Assembly (NCBI GenBank): GCA_034696485.1
Contig: JAQIWT010000180.1
Span: forward strand, 1 to 29,829
Origin: Isohypsibius dastychi
Lineage: Eukaryota > Tardigrada > Eutardigrada > Parachela > Isohypsibiidae
DNA: 29,829 bases
Direction: 5' to 3'
Positions within the stretch are counted from its first letter, which is position 1; each line of letters begins with the position of its first letter. Shown piece after piece: positions 13,712 through 23,025 of this stretch. The position numbers were made by a program, and so were the translations under genes. Below the pieces are notes generated by a model. That model saw only the letters and a list, made by a program, of their open reading frames with translations. It did no database searches and was not told where the DNA came from.

Positions 13712-15109
13712 ATGTCGGGAGACAGCGAAAGAACCTCGTCGAGTTCTCCACTTGAGAATGAGCATGTTGGGAAGACATTCCATGGTGTAATGAATCTTGC
13801 GCTCCACAAGTTCTCTTCAGTCAAAAACGAATCAACTCGTCACCAAAGTTTCTTGAGAAATGAGGATGTTGGCATGAAAAATGATAAGTCCCAGTGGCGC
13901 ATGATCGTAGTGCCCACGAAGGAACTCGAACCGAACATTGCCTTGAGAAGGAAAAGTCTGTCTGTTTATTTTACTCTTGAAAGTCCAGTCGACATCAAAG
14001 TCTCCGCTTCGTGTAGCGCAAGGTAACCAATTTGTGAAGTTATAGGCTTTGTGAACCTGCATAGGCTTATAATTTGTAAATTTGTAACGACGCTTGCATG
14101 GCTTTTTCAATATTCCCCAAAGTCGTAATGCTGCTCTTCCGACGAATTTGTGTGAGGTTAATTGACTCTGGGGGTGTTTTGTCGGAGTTTTGTACCCGAT
14201 GGGAATGGACGTTTGCAGGAATAATAACCACTCTACCTCATTGCGTGATCCGGGTAATTTGTTTGTTTTTTCAACAGCATCGTCAATGAGACTGGAGAGA
14301 TTCTTCAACCGAAAGTTGAGAAATCCAAGACGAAGATATTCGACGTCAAAGCGGGCGGTTCGTTGACATGGGGCTGGTGTCATTTCATCGACCATGAAAA
14401 TCTCGGAAAGCCATCCAGATACATCATCAACGACACTCTTCGCATCCAAGGCCGGATTACCTTTAAGGTCATATCAGGTGGTCAGCAGACTCGAACGCCC
14501 GCCTTCGTCCGAACGCCATCTGCTGAATTATTATGGAACATGTTCGAAATGAAAACTGGGAGCGATTTCATGTTGATTGCTTCGGATGACCAAGAATTCC
14601 CTGTCCATAAATTCCAGCTGTCTTTGTACAGCGAGGTCTTTGCCACCATGTTTGAGCATGACCTGGAGGAAGTCAAATCGGGCACATACTCCACCGGTGA
14701 TATCGATGGAGAAACAATAGCGGCGATGCTGCGGTTTATTTATGGAAAAAACGACTGGAAAGCGGAGCTGGCTGAAAAACTCCTGGTTGCCGCCAGAAAG
14801 TATCAAATCAAGAGCCTCGAGAAAGACTGTATTGGGGTATTGGGAAGACTTTTATCAATGGAGAACGCGGCCGCTTTTCTCCAGTTGGCGGATCGGCATT
14901 CGCTTGAGGAACTGAAAAAACAGGTCCTGGTTTATATCGGAGCTGATGTAGAAGAGTTTCATGCCGTCGGCGGATTCATTGAATTAGGCAAAAGCCCTGA
15001 TTTAATGCGAGAAGTTCTTGATTTTGTTCAGGAGCGCACGTCAAAGAAATTGAAACGTGAAAGGTCAACGACACCACCTCCCAGCATTTCTAAACTTTCC
15101 TGCATTTGA
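13712..15109 (+). CDS. SPOP-like MATH-BTB cullin-3 adaptor
   Basis: Two exons, 13712-14022 and 14278-15109 (TGA), with a 255-nt phase-2 intron inside the MATH domain, give 380 residues against 374 for human SPOP. The start MSGDSE has A at -3 and a serine-rich leader. The MATH domain lies at about 25-165 (WRMIVVP, LSVYFTLES, SIVNETGE, WGWCHFI). The BTB domain begins near residue 195 (GSDFMLIASDDQEFPVHKF, then MFEHDLEE, close to the MFEHEMEE of SPOP with its cullin-binding hydrophobic-x-Glu). A BACK-like helical region follows, and the tail has KKLKRER as a likely nuclear signal. Family role: substrate-binding adaptor of CUL3 ubiquitin ligases. From a remembered SPOP alignment, the substrate-groove Tyr87 and Trp131 equivalents are kept, while Phe102 and Phe133 look like Cys and Trp. 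Confidence 0.88.
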
Positions 15110-15235
15110 CACAATTGTCTTAGTTCGCCATAATTTTTTCCAGCTTCTGTATTCGATTTCTTTCAAAAGCTACATGCCTGCCGTATTCTGACTTTTTCAA
15201 ACAGCTTTCCAGAAGTTGGTTTTGATATTCTGGTC

Positions 15236-15961
15236 TTATAAAGTTGGTGGAGTTTGACGATTGTATTCCAAGAAGAAAGATTTGACAATATCTGGCCCAG
15301 CTGCGTAGATCTCGCCGATTCCTCCGCTAGCCGTGAAGTTCTGATAGTGATAGCTGACCCGAATGACATCCAATGCTGCATCCCGTATTTCTTTCAAATC
15401 GTTACGTTTCCCGAAAATATATCGTCGAGCTGCGTTGGTTGCACTAATGCTCTTTTTCAAAACTGGCTGAATTGCACTTTTCAGTCCCTCCACTTGAAAA
15501 GTCTTTGCAGCTGCAAAAACTTCTTCAGCGTAGTTCACGGTGCTTTCATACCTTAGTGGCAAGCCGTACATGAACTGAACCATGATCATAACGGGTTCAA
15601 CATTGAATTCCGAGATAACTGTTCCCTTCAAAGTTTCAGAGCTTGAAAAGATGTTTTTATCCAGATGCGTGTTACTCCAAGTTTTCGGTCCGGTTGTGGT
15701 GTTATCTGGGAGCTGAAACTTGGTGTCGCTCAGCATTCTTTTAGCCAAAACGTCAGAACTTGCTGCTACGATTATTCGATGGACTCGGAGGGCTTTGTTA
15801 TCTTTGCAGACGAGAATGAAATCCGTTAGAGACCGAGTGGTCAGCAGCTCCAAGAGTCTCCCACTAAGATTGAAGCTCGGGTTTGTTTGGGCATTGACCA
15901 CTAAGCGGTTGATCATGACACAAACGAAAACGACCGACAAAAATTTTGTGATGGGCTCCAT
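15236..15961 (-). CDS. BTB-domain protein with an N-terminal signal peptide
   Basis: A single exon of 241 residues ending in TAA. The start has a good context (G at -3, G at +4). Residues 1-25 look like a signal peptide: basic residue, hydrophobic LSVVFVCVMI, and VNA as a cleavage site. The BTB domain begins near residue 34 (LLELLTTRSLTDFILVCKDNKALRVHRIIVAAS) and reaches MVQFMYG, followed by a BACK-like helical part. No MATH, kelch or zinc-finger domain is present. It has a closely related neighbour at 16493-17164 on the same strand. It converges with the MATH-BTB gene, whose stop is only 126 bp away. BTB proteins are normally cytosolic or nuclear, so the leader is odd. It could instead be a membrane anchor or a false reading of a hydrophobic N-terminus. 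Confidence 0.8.
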   Translation of the reverse strand: MEPITKFLSVVFVCVMINRLVVNAQTNPSFNLSGRLLELLTTRSLTDFILVCKDNKALRVHRIIVAASSDVLAKRMLSDTKFQLPDNTTTGPKTWSNTHLDKNIFSSSETLKGTVISEFNVEPVMIMVQFMYGLPLRYESTVNYAEEVFAAAKTFQVEGLKSAIQPVLKKSISATNAARRYIFGKRNDLKEIRDAALDVIRVSYHYQNFTASGGIGEIYAAGPDIVKSFFLEYNRQTPPTL

Positions 15962-16492
15962 TTCCCCAAGCGGAATGCTGCAATGTGGAACAATGTTTCA
16001 GAGAGCGTCTTCGAATACATTTCTTGGTTTTTCAAGCATTGAAGCTGAGTCTGGACACTTGAGTTTTAGAGAATCAGCTTTTTCGCCAGTTTGACTTCTT
16101 ACTGAAAGGTAAAGCACTTGAAAAACACGTGTCCATAGTGGATAACCTCGCTAAACGTCGGGCATGGCAAATTTGTCAAAGTAAGCTCACGTGTCCTCTC
16201 ACAAGCTTTTTGATGGTTGCTTCAAACACGTCGATATCAGTAAAAAGAAAACAAAACTACATATAGTCATTCATTATGTCTATCATCATTATCATCTATG
16301 TATAGTCAATCATTTTATAACATGACCAATAAAGTCTGTCTAAAATATTATAAGGAGGGCAACCTAGTCGAAATCAACTTAAAGGTTGCCAGCATCAAAA
16401 TCCACTTGTAGTTGGCTGAATGCTGGTAATATCCCATCTTTTTCTGAAGGAATGTTTGTAACAACGCCACTTCAGCACATTGTATATCCAAC
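15962..16492. other. Spacer between the two BTB paralogues
   Basis: This is the upstream region of the 15236-15961 gene and the 3' flank of its paralogue. On the minus strand TATAAAA (16319-16313) is a possible but distant TATA box. The words TATAGTCATTCATT and TATAGTCAATCATT near 16262 and 16301 form a short imperfect direct repeat. No gene is seen. Confidence 0.35.
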
Positions 16493-17164
16493 TCAAGACA
16501 TCCTCCAGTCTAACTGTCGCTCTCGCTCTGCCATTTTGATGTTGTATTCCACGAAGAACGACTTCGCAATATCGCTCCCCGCAGCATACATTTCCCCAAT
16601 TCCCCCACTCTCGGTAAAATTTTGGTAATTTGGTCTGATAAATTCTAAAGCAGCATTCGCAATATCCTTCAGGTCGTTCCGTTTAGCGAATATGTACCGT
16701 CCTGCTACATTGCTTGCGGTGATTGCCTCTTTTAAAAATGGCTGAACAGCTTGTTTAAGCGCTTCCACCTGGAACGTTTTGGCAGCGCGGAACACTTCTT
16801 CTCCATAGTTCCCGAGAACCTCTCGTTTGAGGGGAGATCCGTAGATGAAATCAACCATGATTTTCATAGCCTCTATGCTAAACTCTTCAACGACAAATTC
16901 CTTAAGTGACGTGGAATTTGAGAGAATTTGTTTATCCAGGTGAATGTTCGTTAACAGTTTGGGTCCAAATGGAGTGTTCACAGCAGGTTGATATTTCGTA
17001 TCGTTGAGCATCATCTTAGCGAAGACTTCGGAGCTGGCTGCCAGAATGATACGGTGCACTCGTAAAGGTGGAGGTCATCCCGGCCATTGGGTGTTGTAGG
17101 GAGCCTTCACGCATTTACATTCAATTTTTGCTCTGCCCATCCTAGCTTTTATCAAAGGTGCCAT
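16493..17164 (-). pseudogene. BTB paralogue that has lost its original 5' end
   Basis: From 17065 down to the stop at 16493 the frame is a clear paralogue of the 15236-15961 gene, sharing for example LRVHRII, AAKTFQVE, RYIF.KRNDLK and NFT.SGGIGE.YAAG. Similarity stops abruptly at LRVH. The first BTB strands and the signal peptide are missing, and there is no ATG near the break. Upstream the same frame has a TGA (17077-17075) and then an ATG at 17164 after 29 unrelated codons. A 60-nt GT-AG intron (17118-17059) would remove the TGA and join an unrelated 15-codon 5' exon in frame, giving 203 residues. So this is either a truncated pseudogene or a gene that has taken a new first exon. The intact frame over about 190 codons favours recent or continuing function. 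The foldback element starts 7 bp beyond the ATG. Confidence 0.6.
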
Positions 17165-17170
17165 GTCTAA

Positions 17171-17593
17171 CAAGCAAACCACACGGACGCGATAATTCAA
17201 AAAAAATAACTGAAAAGTGCAAACGGTAGCTTTTTTTGTGTAAAAAATTGTCTCACCAATGACTCGATTGATTTCGGGCTCTGGAGCGGACGAAAACGGG
17301 AAGAAGGGACTCGGGGCTTACCAACGCTAACTGGCGGGGCTCACGGCATTGAAATTGTACGACTTGGCAGTTTACAAGTGCGAACTTGGCAGTTTGCACT
17401 TGTACGACTTTTTCAACGGCGTGAGCCCCACCAGTTTGCATTGGTAAGCCCCCAGTCCCTTCTTCCCGTTTTCGTCCGCTCCAGAGCCCGAAATCAATCG
17501 AGTCATTGGTGAGACAATTTTTTACACAAAAAAGCTACCGTTTGCACTTTTCAGTTATTTTTTTTGAATTATCGCGTCCGTGTGGTTTGCTTG
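17171..17593. mobile_element. Foldback/MITE-like element with about 184-bp inverted repeats
   Basis: The arms 17171-17354 and 17411-17593 are near-perfect reverse complements. The ends are CAAGCAAACCACACGG and its complement CCGTGTGGTTTGCTTG, around a 56-bp centre. TAA on both sides (17168-17170 and 17594-17596) looks like a 3-bp target duplication, as made by PIF/Harbinger-type transposases (TWA); a TA duplication as for Tc1/mariner also fits. The centre repeats ACTTGGCAGTTT directly at 17362 and 17384. The element has no coding capacity, so it would depend on a transposase elsewhere. The high match between the arms suggests recent origin or continued hairpin-based correction. Confidence 0.85.
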
Positions 17594-17990
17594 TAAGTTG
17601 ACTTCACTTGCCTTTCGATAAAGCTCAAAAAGTGACCTCTAAAGGAATGTTTGGGTTGTACCAGAAAAAAAACTTTGGCAGATAGTGAAATTGATTCCTG
17701 CAGGACAACAAAGTGCCAGCAGCTTGACTTGCAAAAGGTCAACGTCACCATTTCTGCTCTTCAAGTTTTGTGGAAGTTCTGCAAATCCTGAAACCTCGTA
17801 AACCAATTGGTAAAATGAGAATATAAGTATATCAGCAGCCACTGAATGTCCAAGCTTTCATGCAGGAAAGTTAACTTATATCAACCAGACTTTTACCAGG
17901 TAAATTGTCTTCTATATTAAACTTGGATGTGATCACTGCCTGTGGATAAATATGAACAGAAAACATCAACATGGTGAAAGCAATACAGGA
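17594..17990. other. Spacer between the foldback element and chitin deacetylase
   Basis: This is the 3' flank of the chitin deacetylase gene. A 67-codon minus-strand frame (17639-17842) has no recognisable domain and does not match the lost N-terminus of the BTB paralogue. No gene is called. Confidence 0.35.
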
Positions 17991-19312
17991 TCAGGTGGGC
18001 AATATTTCGTTCAGTTTCGAAGCATCATTGATGTATCCAACCCAGGGGTAGTTCACCGGGCAAGGAGAGCATGTCCTCAGAATTCGTCCTCCTCCCTGAA
18101 ATTTTGTGTCACACTGAAATGGATTCATGCACTTTGGCGTTGCAGATTTCTCGCATTTCCATGAGTCAAACTTCTGCAATTGCGTCACGGGAACTGGACT
18201 TTTCATCCACTAAGAAATGAGAAACGCCATGATGGTTCATGGACCACACCAGTATTCCAACCACACATACCTCTATCATCTGCGAAATTGTGATTATCCA
18301 GACATCGGGTCTGGTGAGAATCTCATCCAGGAACCGATTGAAGCCCACGCTATTGTGCGCCTTCAGGAACCACGACGAATGGTAGAAGACCCCGAATGGC
18401 GCGCGGTTAGATTCGTAGTGCCGCATAAAATTCTTCATCAACATTTTGTACACTTCTTCTGATGTTCGTGGAGTGTAACATCCATCTGCCATGGCACACC
18501 GGAATCCTGAAGGATCATCCCAGTGGACCAACGGTACCTCCCACAAACCCGGATAGCTCTTCAGTGGGCAGGGGGGCATGACGCATCTGTGGGGCATTTG
18601 GTGGTCAAGTGTATAAGGCCAAACTGGGGGGTTGTTTTCAGCTGCGGTCATCGAACTGTCATACAGGAATCCTACCAGAGTGCAAGTCTGTCAGATCATG
18701 AATAATACAAAAATTGAACATACCTTTGTTTGACAACATCTCGAACTGACTTTCGCCGCCAATATCAAGAAACGGTGCCCTCATCCCTCTGATATCAGAA
18801 TGGCTAATGTTGGCGTACTGGGATAAAATCTCTCGTTGTGCGGATATCTCGGCCTCCCAATCTTCTTTGGTTGCATTATGTTTTGGATGTGAGTCACTGA
18901 CAGAGTGAGACGCGATTTCATGGCCATCGCTGTATAGATTCTGAACTAGAGAGTAATCCGTCCATGCGTGACTGACGAAGAGCGTCCCACGGATTGGGCA
19001 GCCGTTAGGGTTGCGTCGTTTGTCATTAAACAGGGATGAGTAAAGCTGGTAGTTCAGGTGATTCACCGAATCATCAAATGTGATCATTACGATCTGCGGT
19101 GTTTCTAGAAAGCTGGTAATTGCAGAAAACCACTGATATGTAATACGCAGCTTACGGCTCGTGTTTGTCGGAATCGGTGTCGTGGATGAATTCACAGCTG
19201 TTGTGGCATGACAGTCCACTGGAGTGAGTGAAGCAGATTTTAAGCAGCACATCATTGAAAAGACGGACCCAAGCACGTAAAAGCTCGTGGCCTCACAGTT
19301 GGCTCTTCTCAT
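17991..19312 (-). CDS. Chitin deacetylase-like protein (CE4 / NodB fold)
   Basis: Three exons on the minus strand: 19312-18724, 18671-18271 and 18209-17991 (TGA), with introns of 52 and 61 nt. They give 402 residues. A short N-terminal hydrophobic stretch (FYVLGSVFSMMCC) suggests secretion. The catalytic domain matches arthropod-type chitin deacetylases: motif 1 ITFDD, then NPNGCPIRGTLFVSH, GHEIASHS, motif 3 MRAPFLDIGGE, FLYDSS, then WPYTLDHQMPHRC and RAPFGVFYHSSWF. A cysteine-rich tail ends in CSPCPVNYPWVGY, also typical. The family removes acetyl groups from chitin in the extracellular matrix and cuticle. Motif 2, normally H-S/T-x-x-H, reads HSVSD here with a His two residues later, so one metal ligand is changed. 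No LDL-receptor or chitin-binding domain is fused at the N-terminus. Confidence 0.92.
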
Positions 19313-19985
19313 GTTTAAAACGAGACTGTGTTCAATCGCTGAAAACTACTCTGAAACATCTGAGCTGACTTTTCTGAAAGCTGTTGATTATATTCACGGA
19401 TTTTGTGATTTAGAAGCGTGAGTACCCGGTACAACGCATAGATAATCTACTCATGAGGGCAGGTGTCGCTGTGTGTCGTGCCATCAGTGCACTTAATTAT
19501 GCGTGGAAGCGTGGAAATCAGCATTGATTGAATGTTAATTCTTCGGATTGGGTTGCCATATGTCAGTACCTCACGCTTACAGCTGATAAATCGTGCATGA
19601 TAAAGTGACATCGGATACTTTACATACGGCCATTGCAAAGTTTTGCGCAGCATGCAGTTCTTTTGACAAGTCATTACTCATACGAGTTTATTGCCGCTTT
19701 GAAACTGACCCACCCTTATCAAGCCAGAAATTCGCGGCTTCGAGTATAACGCAACTCTGAACCATTCAGGTGTTCATCCGTAAATCATATCCGCTGACAC
19801 GGGAACGGGAAGTTATACAAAACCGGTAAACGGGCGACAAGGAATGCCGCTGAATGCCATGCACAAAACTAGCGTACTACAGTAGCGTAGTACAGGTTCC
19901 AGAAGCAGCTGAGCCTGCATTTCTAGTTTAGTGTGCCCAGGTTTTGCATGTTCACAAATAGGGGTGATATTCATACAAGAATCAA
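19313..19985. other. Spacer upstream of chitin deacetylase
   Basis: Promoter region of chitin deacetylase and 3' flank of the next GPCR. A minus-strand TATAAT-like motif lies near 19386-19394. A perfect 7-bp inverted repeat, GTACTAC-6-GTAGTAC, is at 19874-19893. The short open frames look random. Confidence 0.35.
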
Positions 19986-21235
19986 CTATTTCCGAGTTGT
20001 GTCAGGGTCAACAGGACGAGTTGGTTCCACAGAGGAGTTGTAACCAAGAGTAAACCAACGTTTAAATTGTCCGTTCATTCCAGCGATCAGCCATGGACAC
20101 AGTGCGATTCCTAGACCAATCAGAACTGATTGAGAAATTCTGGTTGACCATTTGTTCCGAGCTTTTATATATCGTCCGGTCTGCATACACGTCCATGCAG
20201 CTATCTACACAAATTGCAGTACACTCTACTTGGACGTTAAGAATTCAGAGTAGTCACTTCTCGACATATATCTTTCAATTCTTCCTGTAGGCGGGGGGGG
20301 GGGGCTACGAAGACAGTAGCTTGATCTTTCTTGAACTCACCAATCCAATGAACCAGATGTAGTGTCTGTCCGACGGATGCATGCACTTCTCTGCCGTGTT
20401 TCGCAATCAGTCCAGGAACAATCAGAGACAGCTGACACAGAACCAGGAAACCACATGCTCCAAACCCAATCCTGGTTACACTTTTCTCCGCGGTCAGCCA
20501 TCGAACGTTGACGACGGTCATCCGTCGAGTGACCAAATGAGCATCAACCCTTTTACCAGACAAATATACTTTCCGCCAAACTGCATAATAACACAGCCCA
20601 ACAACGATCAGCTCGTACATTGGAACGGCGATGCGGTAGACTCTGGTATACTCAATTTGCAGATTGATGAAAACACACCGTTGGGCTTGGTGGTTGTAAC
20701 CGTATCCAGCACCGATTCCGAAGAATGGAAAAACGTAAACAACTGCTTGAAATAGCCAAGGGTAAACCAGTAAAACGGAAAGCGTGAAACGACTGTGTAG
20801 GAATTTGAATCGGCGGTCAAAGGCGACGCAGAATACGCGGTGCGCCGCGATGGAAAGATGGCAGCTCTTCACGGCACCAATGGTGATCATGAATGCGTAA
20901 GCCGACGCAATGCATACACTTGAATTGCGCGGCTTTGACAGGAAATTATCTGGTACAAGACCGGTGTATGAAATAGTGAAGAACCCAAGAGCAGCCATGA
21001 TTGAAGACAGTGCCAGATTTGCGAAAAGAACTTTAGATGATTTGCTTTGTTTGTCGTTATTCCGGAGAGATAGAAGACAGAAGAGCGAGCCGACGAGGGT
21101 GACTACGGCAATGACTATAGTCGTGATTCCAACTTCCTCAATGGATAAGCCACGCTGCCAGCCAGACCTGATGAGTGGATCCGAATTATTCGGATAAGTG
21201 GACATGTTAACGGAACTGTTGTTCCTGAGATCCAT
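19986..21235 (-). CDS. Divergent orphan rhodopsin-family GPCR
   Basis: Two exons on the minus strand, 21235-20341 and 20125-19986 (TAG), with a 215-nt phase-1 intron in TM7, give 344 residues. I chose the ATG at 21235 (A at -3, G at +4); an upstream in-frame ATG at 21280 has a poor context. The N-terminus carries NSS, NMS and NNS glycosylation sites. Seven membrane segments can be traced: TM1 VGITTIVIAVVTLVGSL, TM2 KVLFANLALSS, TM3 after the cysteine in SVCIAS, TM4 VLLVYPWLF, TM5 IAVPMYELIVVGL, TM6 FGACGFLVLCQLSLIV, and TM7 across the splice. The DRY position reads AHRVF and the NPxxY position reads CPWLIA, both unusual. The overall look recalls moody-like or melatonin-like orphan receptors, but I cannot assign a ligand. 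The intron holds a 12-nt G run (20293-20304). Confidence 0.82.
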
Positions 21236-22350
21236 GTTGAGATGTCTTTGATGCGAAAAAACGTCTTCGGCGAAGATCATTGACTGAGCCCACGGAATAA
21301 ATACCGAGGTCACAATGAATTCATGACAAATTCATGAAACCTTGAATCGGCAATAGGATTGGTTCCGTCACGACCATTGTTCCTTCGCACAAACAAGCAT
21401 CGCGTGTTCAACGAAATATGTTCGAAGAGAATAACGACTGACATTGAGAAAATGCGACTGAGTGATCTGTTTTGCTGCAGCGGCGTCTTGACCTTTCAGG
21501 CTGACGTTCTACTGCTCAAGGTGTGAAATCTGAGATTCGTCATTGGGTTTCAACAGAAGCAGCAGTTTGCAAACCCCATCATTGGAATGAAATTTGTTAA
21601 AACTTGTCTTGTCATAGATTCAAAACGTTTGTTTCTTATGGTATTTCGGGATGCACGTGAGTTACAACGAGTCCTGCGTATGGGAAAAAAGAGCTTCTCA
21701 GATGATCCTGGGGTGTGTGTTATTATTAGCAATTCTGCTCGAGCATCACAAACTCACGCCTAGGTAGGGTCCTATACCCAAAGGCACAAAATCAGGAGCT
21801 GAACAGACTTTAGTGTCGTTTGAAAAATCAGATTTAACGTAGGTTTCTTCGGAATAGCAATAGCGGATCAACATGAACATTTATGCAGATGAACAACCCA
21901 CAAGTTGTCCATCAATCAAATCAGCACTGAGGAGAAGTGCAGAAACGAAACTATGTCATTCTGCTCCGTTTTGGTCTCGCTTTCATGAAATCAGCTTCTG
22001 GTGTCTATACATTTCCACGATGTACACGATGGGTGTGGATGTCCGTCATGAAAGGGGAATCACCTTGTTCTTGCTCAGAACGCGCAGTTGCCAGAAGTCG
22101 CCGATCGGAGCAATTGCCAGCGAATTCTACAGTACCGAGCAGATTGCTAACAGGCCAAATACGTGTTCAAAAGTACGCCGTATCTACCTAGTCATATCCG
22201 CATTGTTCGGAATAATCTGCCTGACGGCAGATAAGAATCCCAGTCTTCTCAAAATAGTTGTGTATAACTAGCTGGTCATTCGTCTTATGTTTCCAGTCGA
22301 AACTCTTTGCTACAATCCTCAACATGTTGTAGACTCTCTCCTTTATCATC
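21236..22350. other. Divergent spacer between the orphan GPCR and PGRP
   Basis: About 1.1 kb with the start codons of the two flanking genes pointing away from each other. The 132-codon plus-strand frame at 21873-22271 has no domain. TATAAC at 22263-22268 could serve PGRP, 83 bp before its ATG. Confidence 0.35.
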
Positions 22351-23025
22351 ATGGCTGTTGCGTCAGCAAGCTCAGCTCCTCTAGAAACTGAAAAAGCGGT
22401 GACAATTATAAGTCGCGCAGCATGGAATGCTCGAGCTGCGACAGGCTCATCAAATCTGGCCAAACCCCTGAGTTACATTTTCATCCACCATTCTGCGGGA
22501 AGTGAGCCCACAACTCTTGCAAGCGGTAAAACAACGGTTAAAGGCATCCAGAATTACCATATGGACTCGAACAAGTGGGCTGATATCGGTTACAGGTATG
22601 ACCCTACATCAAAACACGGAATATTGCGCGTTGTTATTTCAATATTCGTTTGTTCAATTAGTTTCCTTATCGGCGGCGATGGATCGATTTTTGAAGGTCG
22701 TGGATGGAACAAAGTCGGCGCGCACACATCTGGGTACAATAGCGTCGGATATGGTATCTGCTTCCTGGGTACCTTCACAAGTGAGCCATTGTTCAAGCAC
22801 TTTCGCTAATTTGTTATCAGAAATGTTGATGTTTGCTCTCTAACAGGCAAGAGCCCCAGCGCAGCGGCTATCAGTTCCGCTAAAGCACTCATTGCGGAGG
22901 CTGTCTCTAAGGGCTATTTGAAATCAAGTTACAAGCTGAAAGGTCATCGACAGATGGGATCAACCGAATGCCCCGGGACGACACTGTTCAATTTGATTAA
23001 AAACTGGTCTAATTTTTCTGCTTGA
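22351..23025 (+). CDS. Short peptidoglycan recognition protein (PGRP), amidase type
   Basis: Three exons: 22351-22595, 22662-22780 and 22847-23025 (TGA), with two 66-nt introns of phase 2 and 1, give 180 residues. The PGRP/amidase-2 domain spans nearly the whole protein: VTIISRAAWNAR, YIFIHHSAG, IQNYHMDSNKWADIGYSFLIGGDG, IFEGRGWNKVGAH and GHRQMGSTECPGT. The zinc ligands of amidase PGRPs are all present: His in IHHS, His in GHRQ and Cys in TECPG. It should therefore be able to cleave N-acetylmuramoyl-L-alanine bonds rather than only bind. No signal peptide is visible: the 16 residues before the domain are MAVASASSAPLETEKA, and a TAG lies in frame just upstream. Either it stays in the cell or a leader exon further upstream has been missed. 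The role in defence or gut bacteria is inferred from the family. Confidence 0.9.

Noticed and set aside
13832-14449. 205-codon open frame on the minus strand
   Set aside because: It lies antisense to both exons and the intron of the MATH-BTB gene, has no domain, and is explained by codon bias of the real gene.
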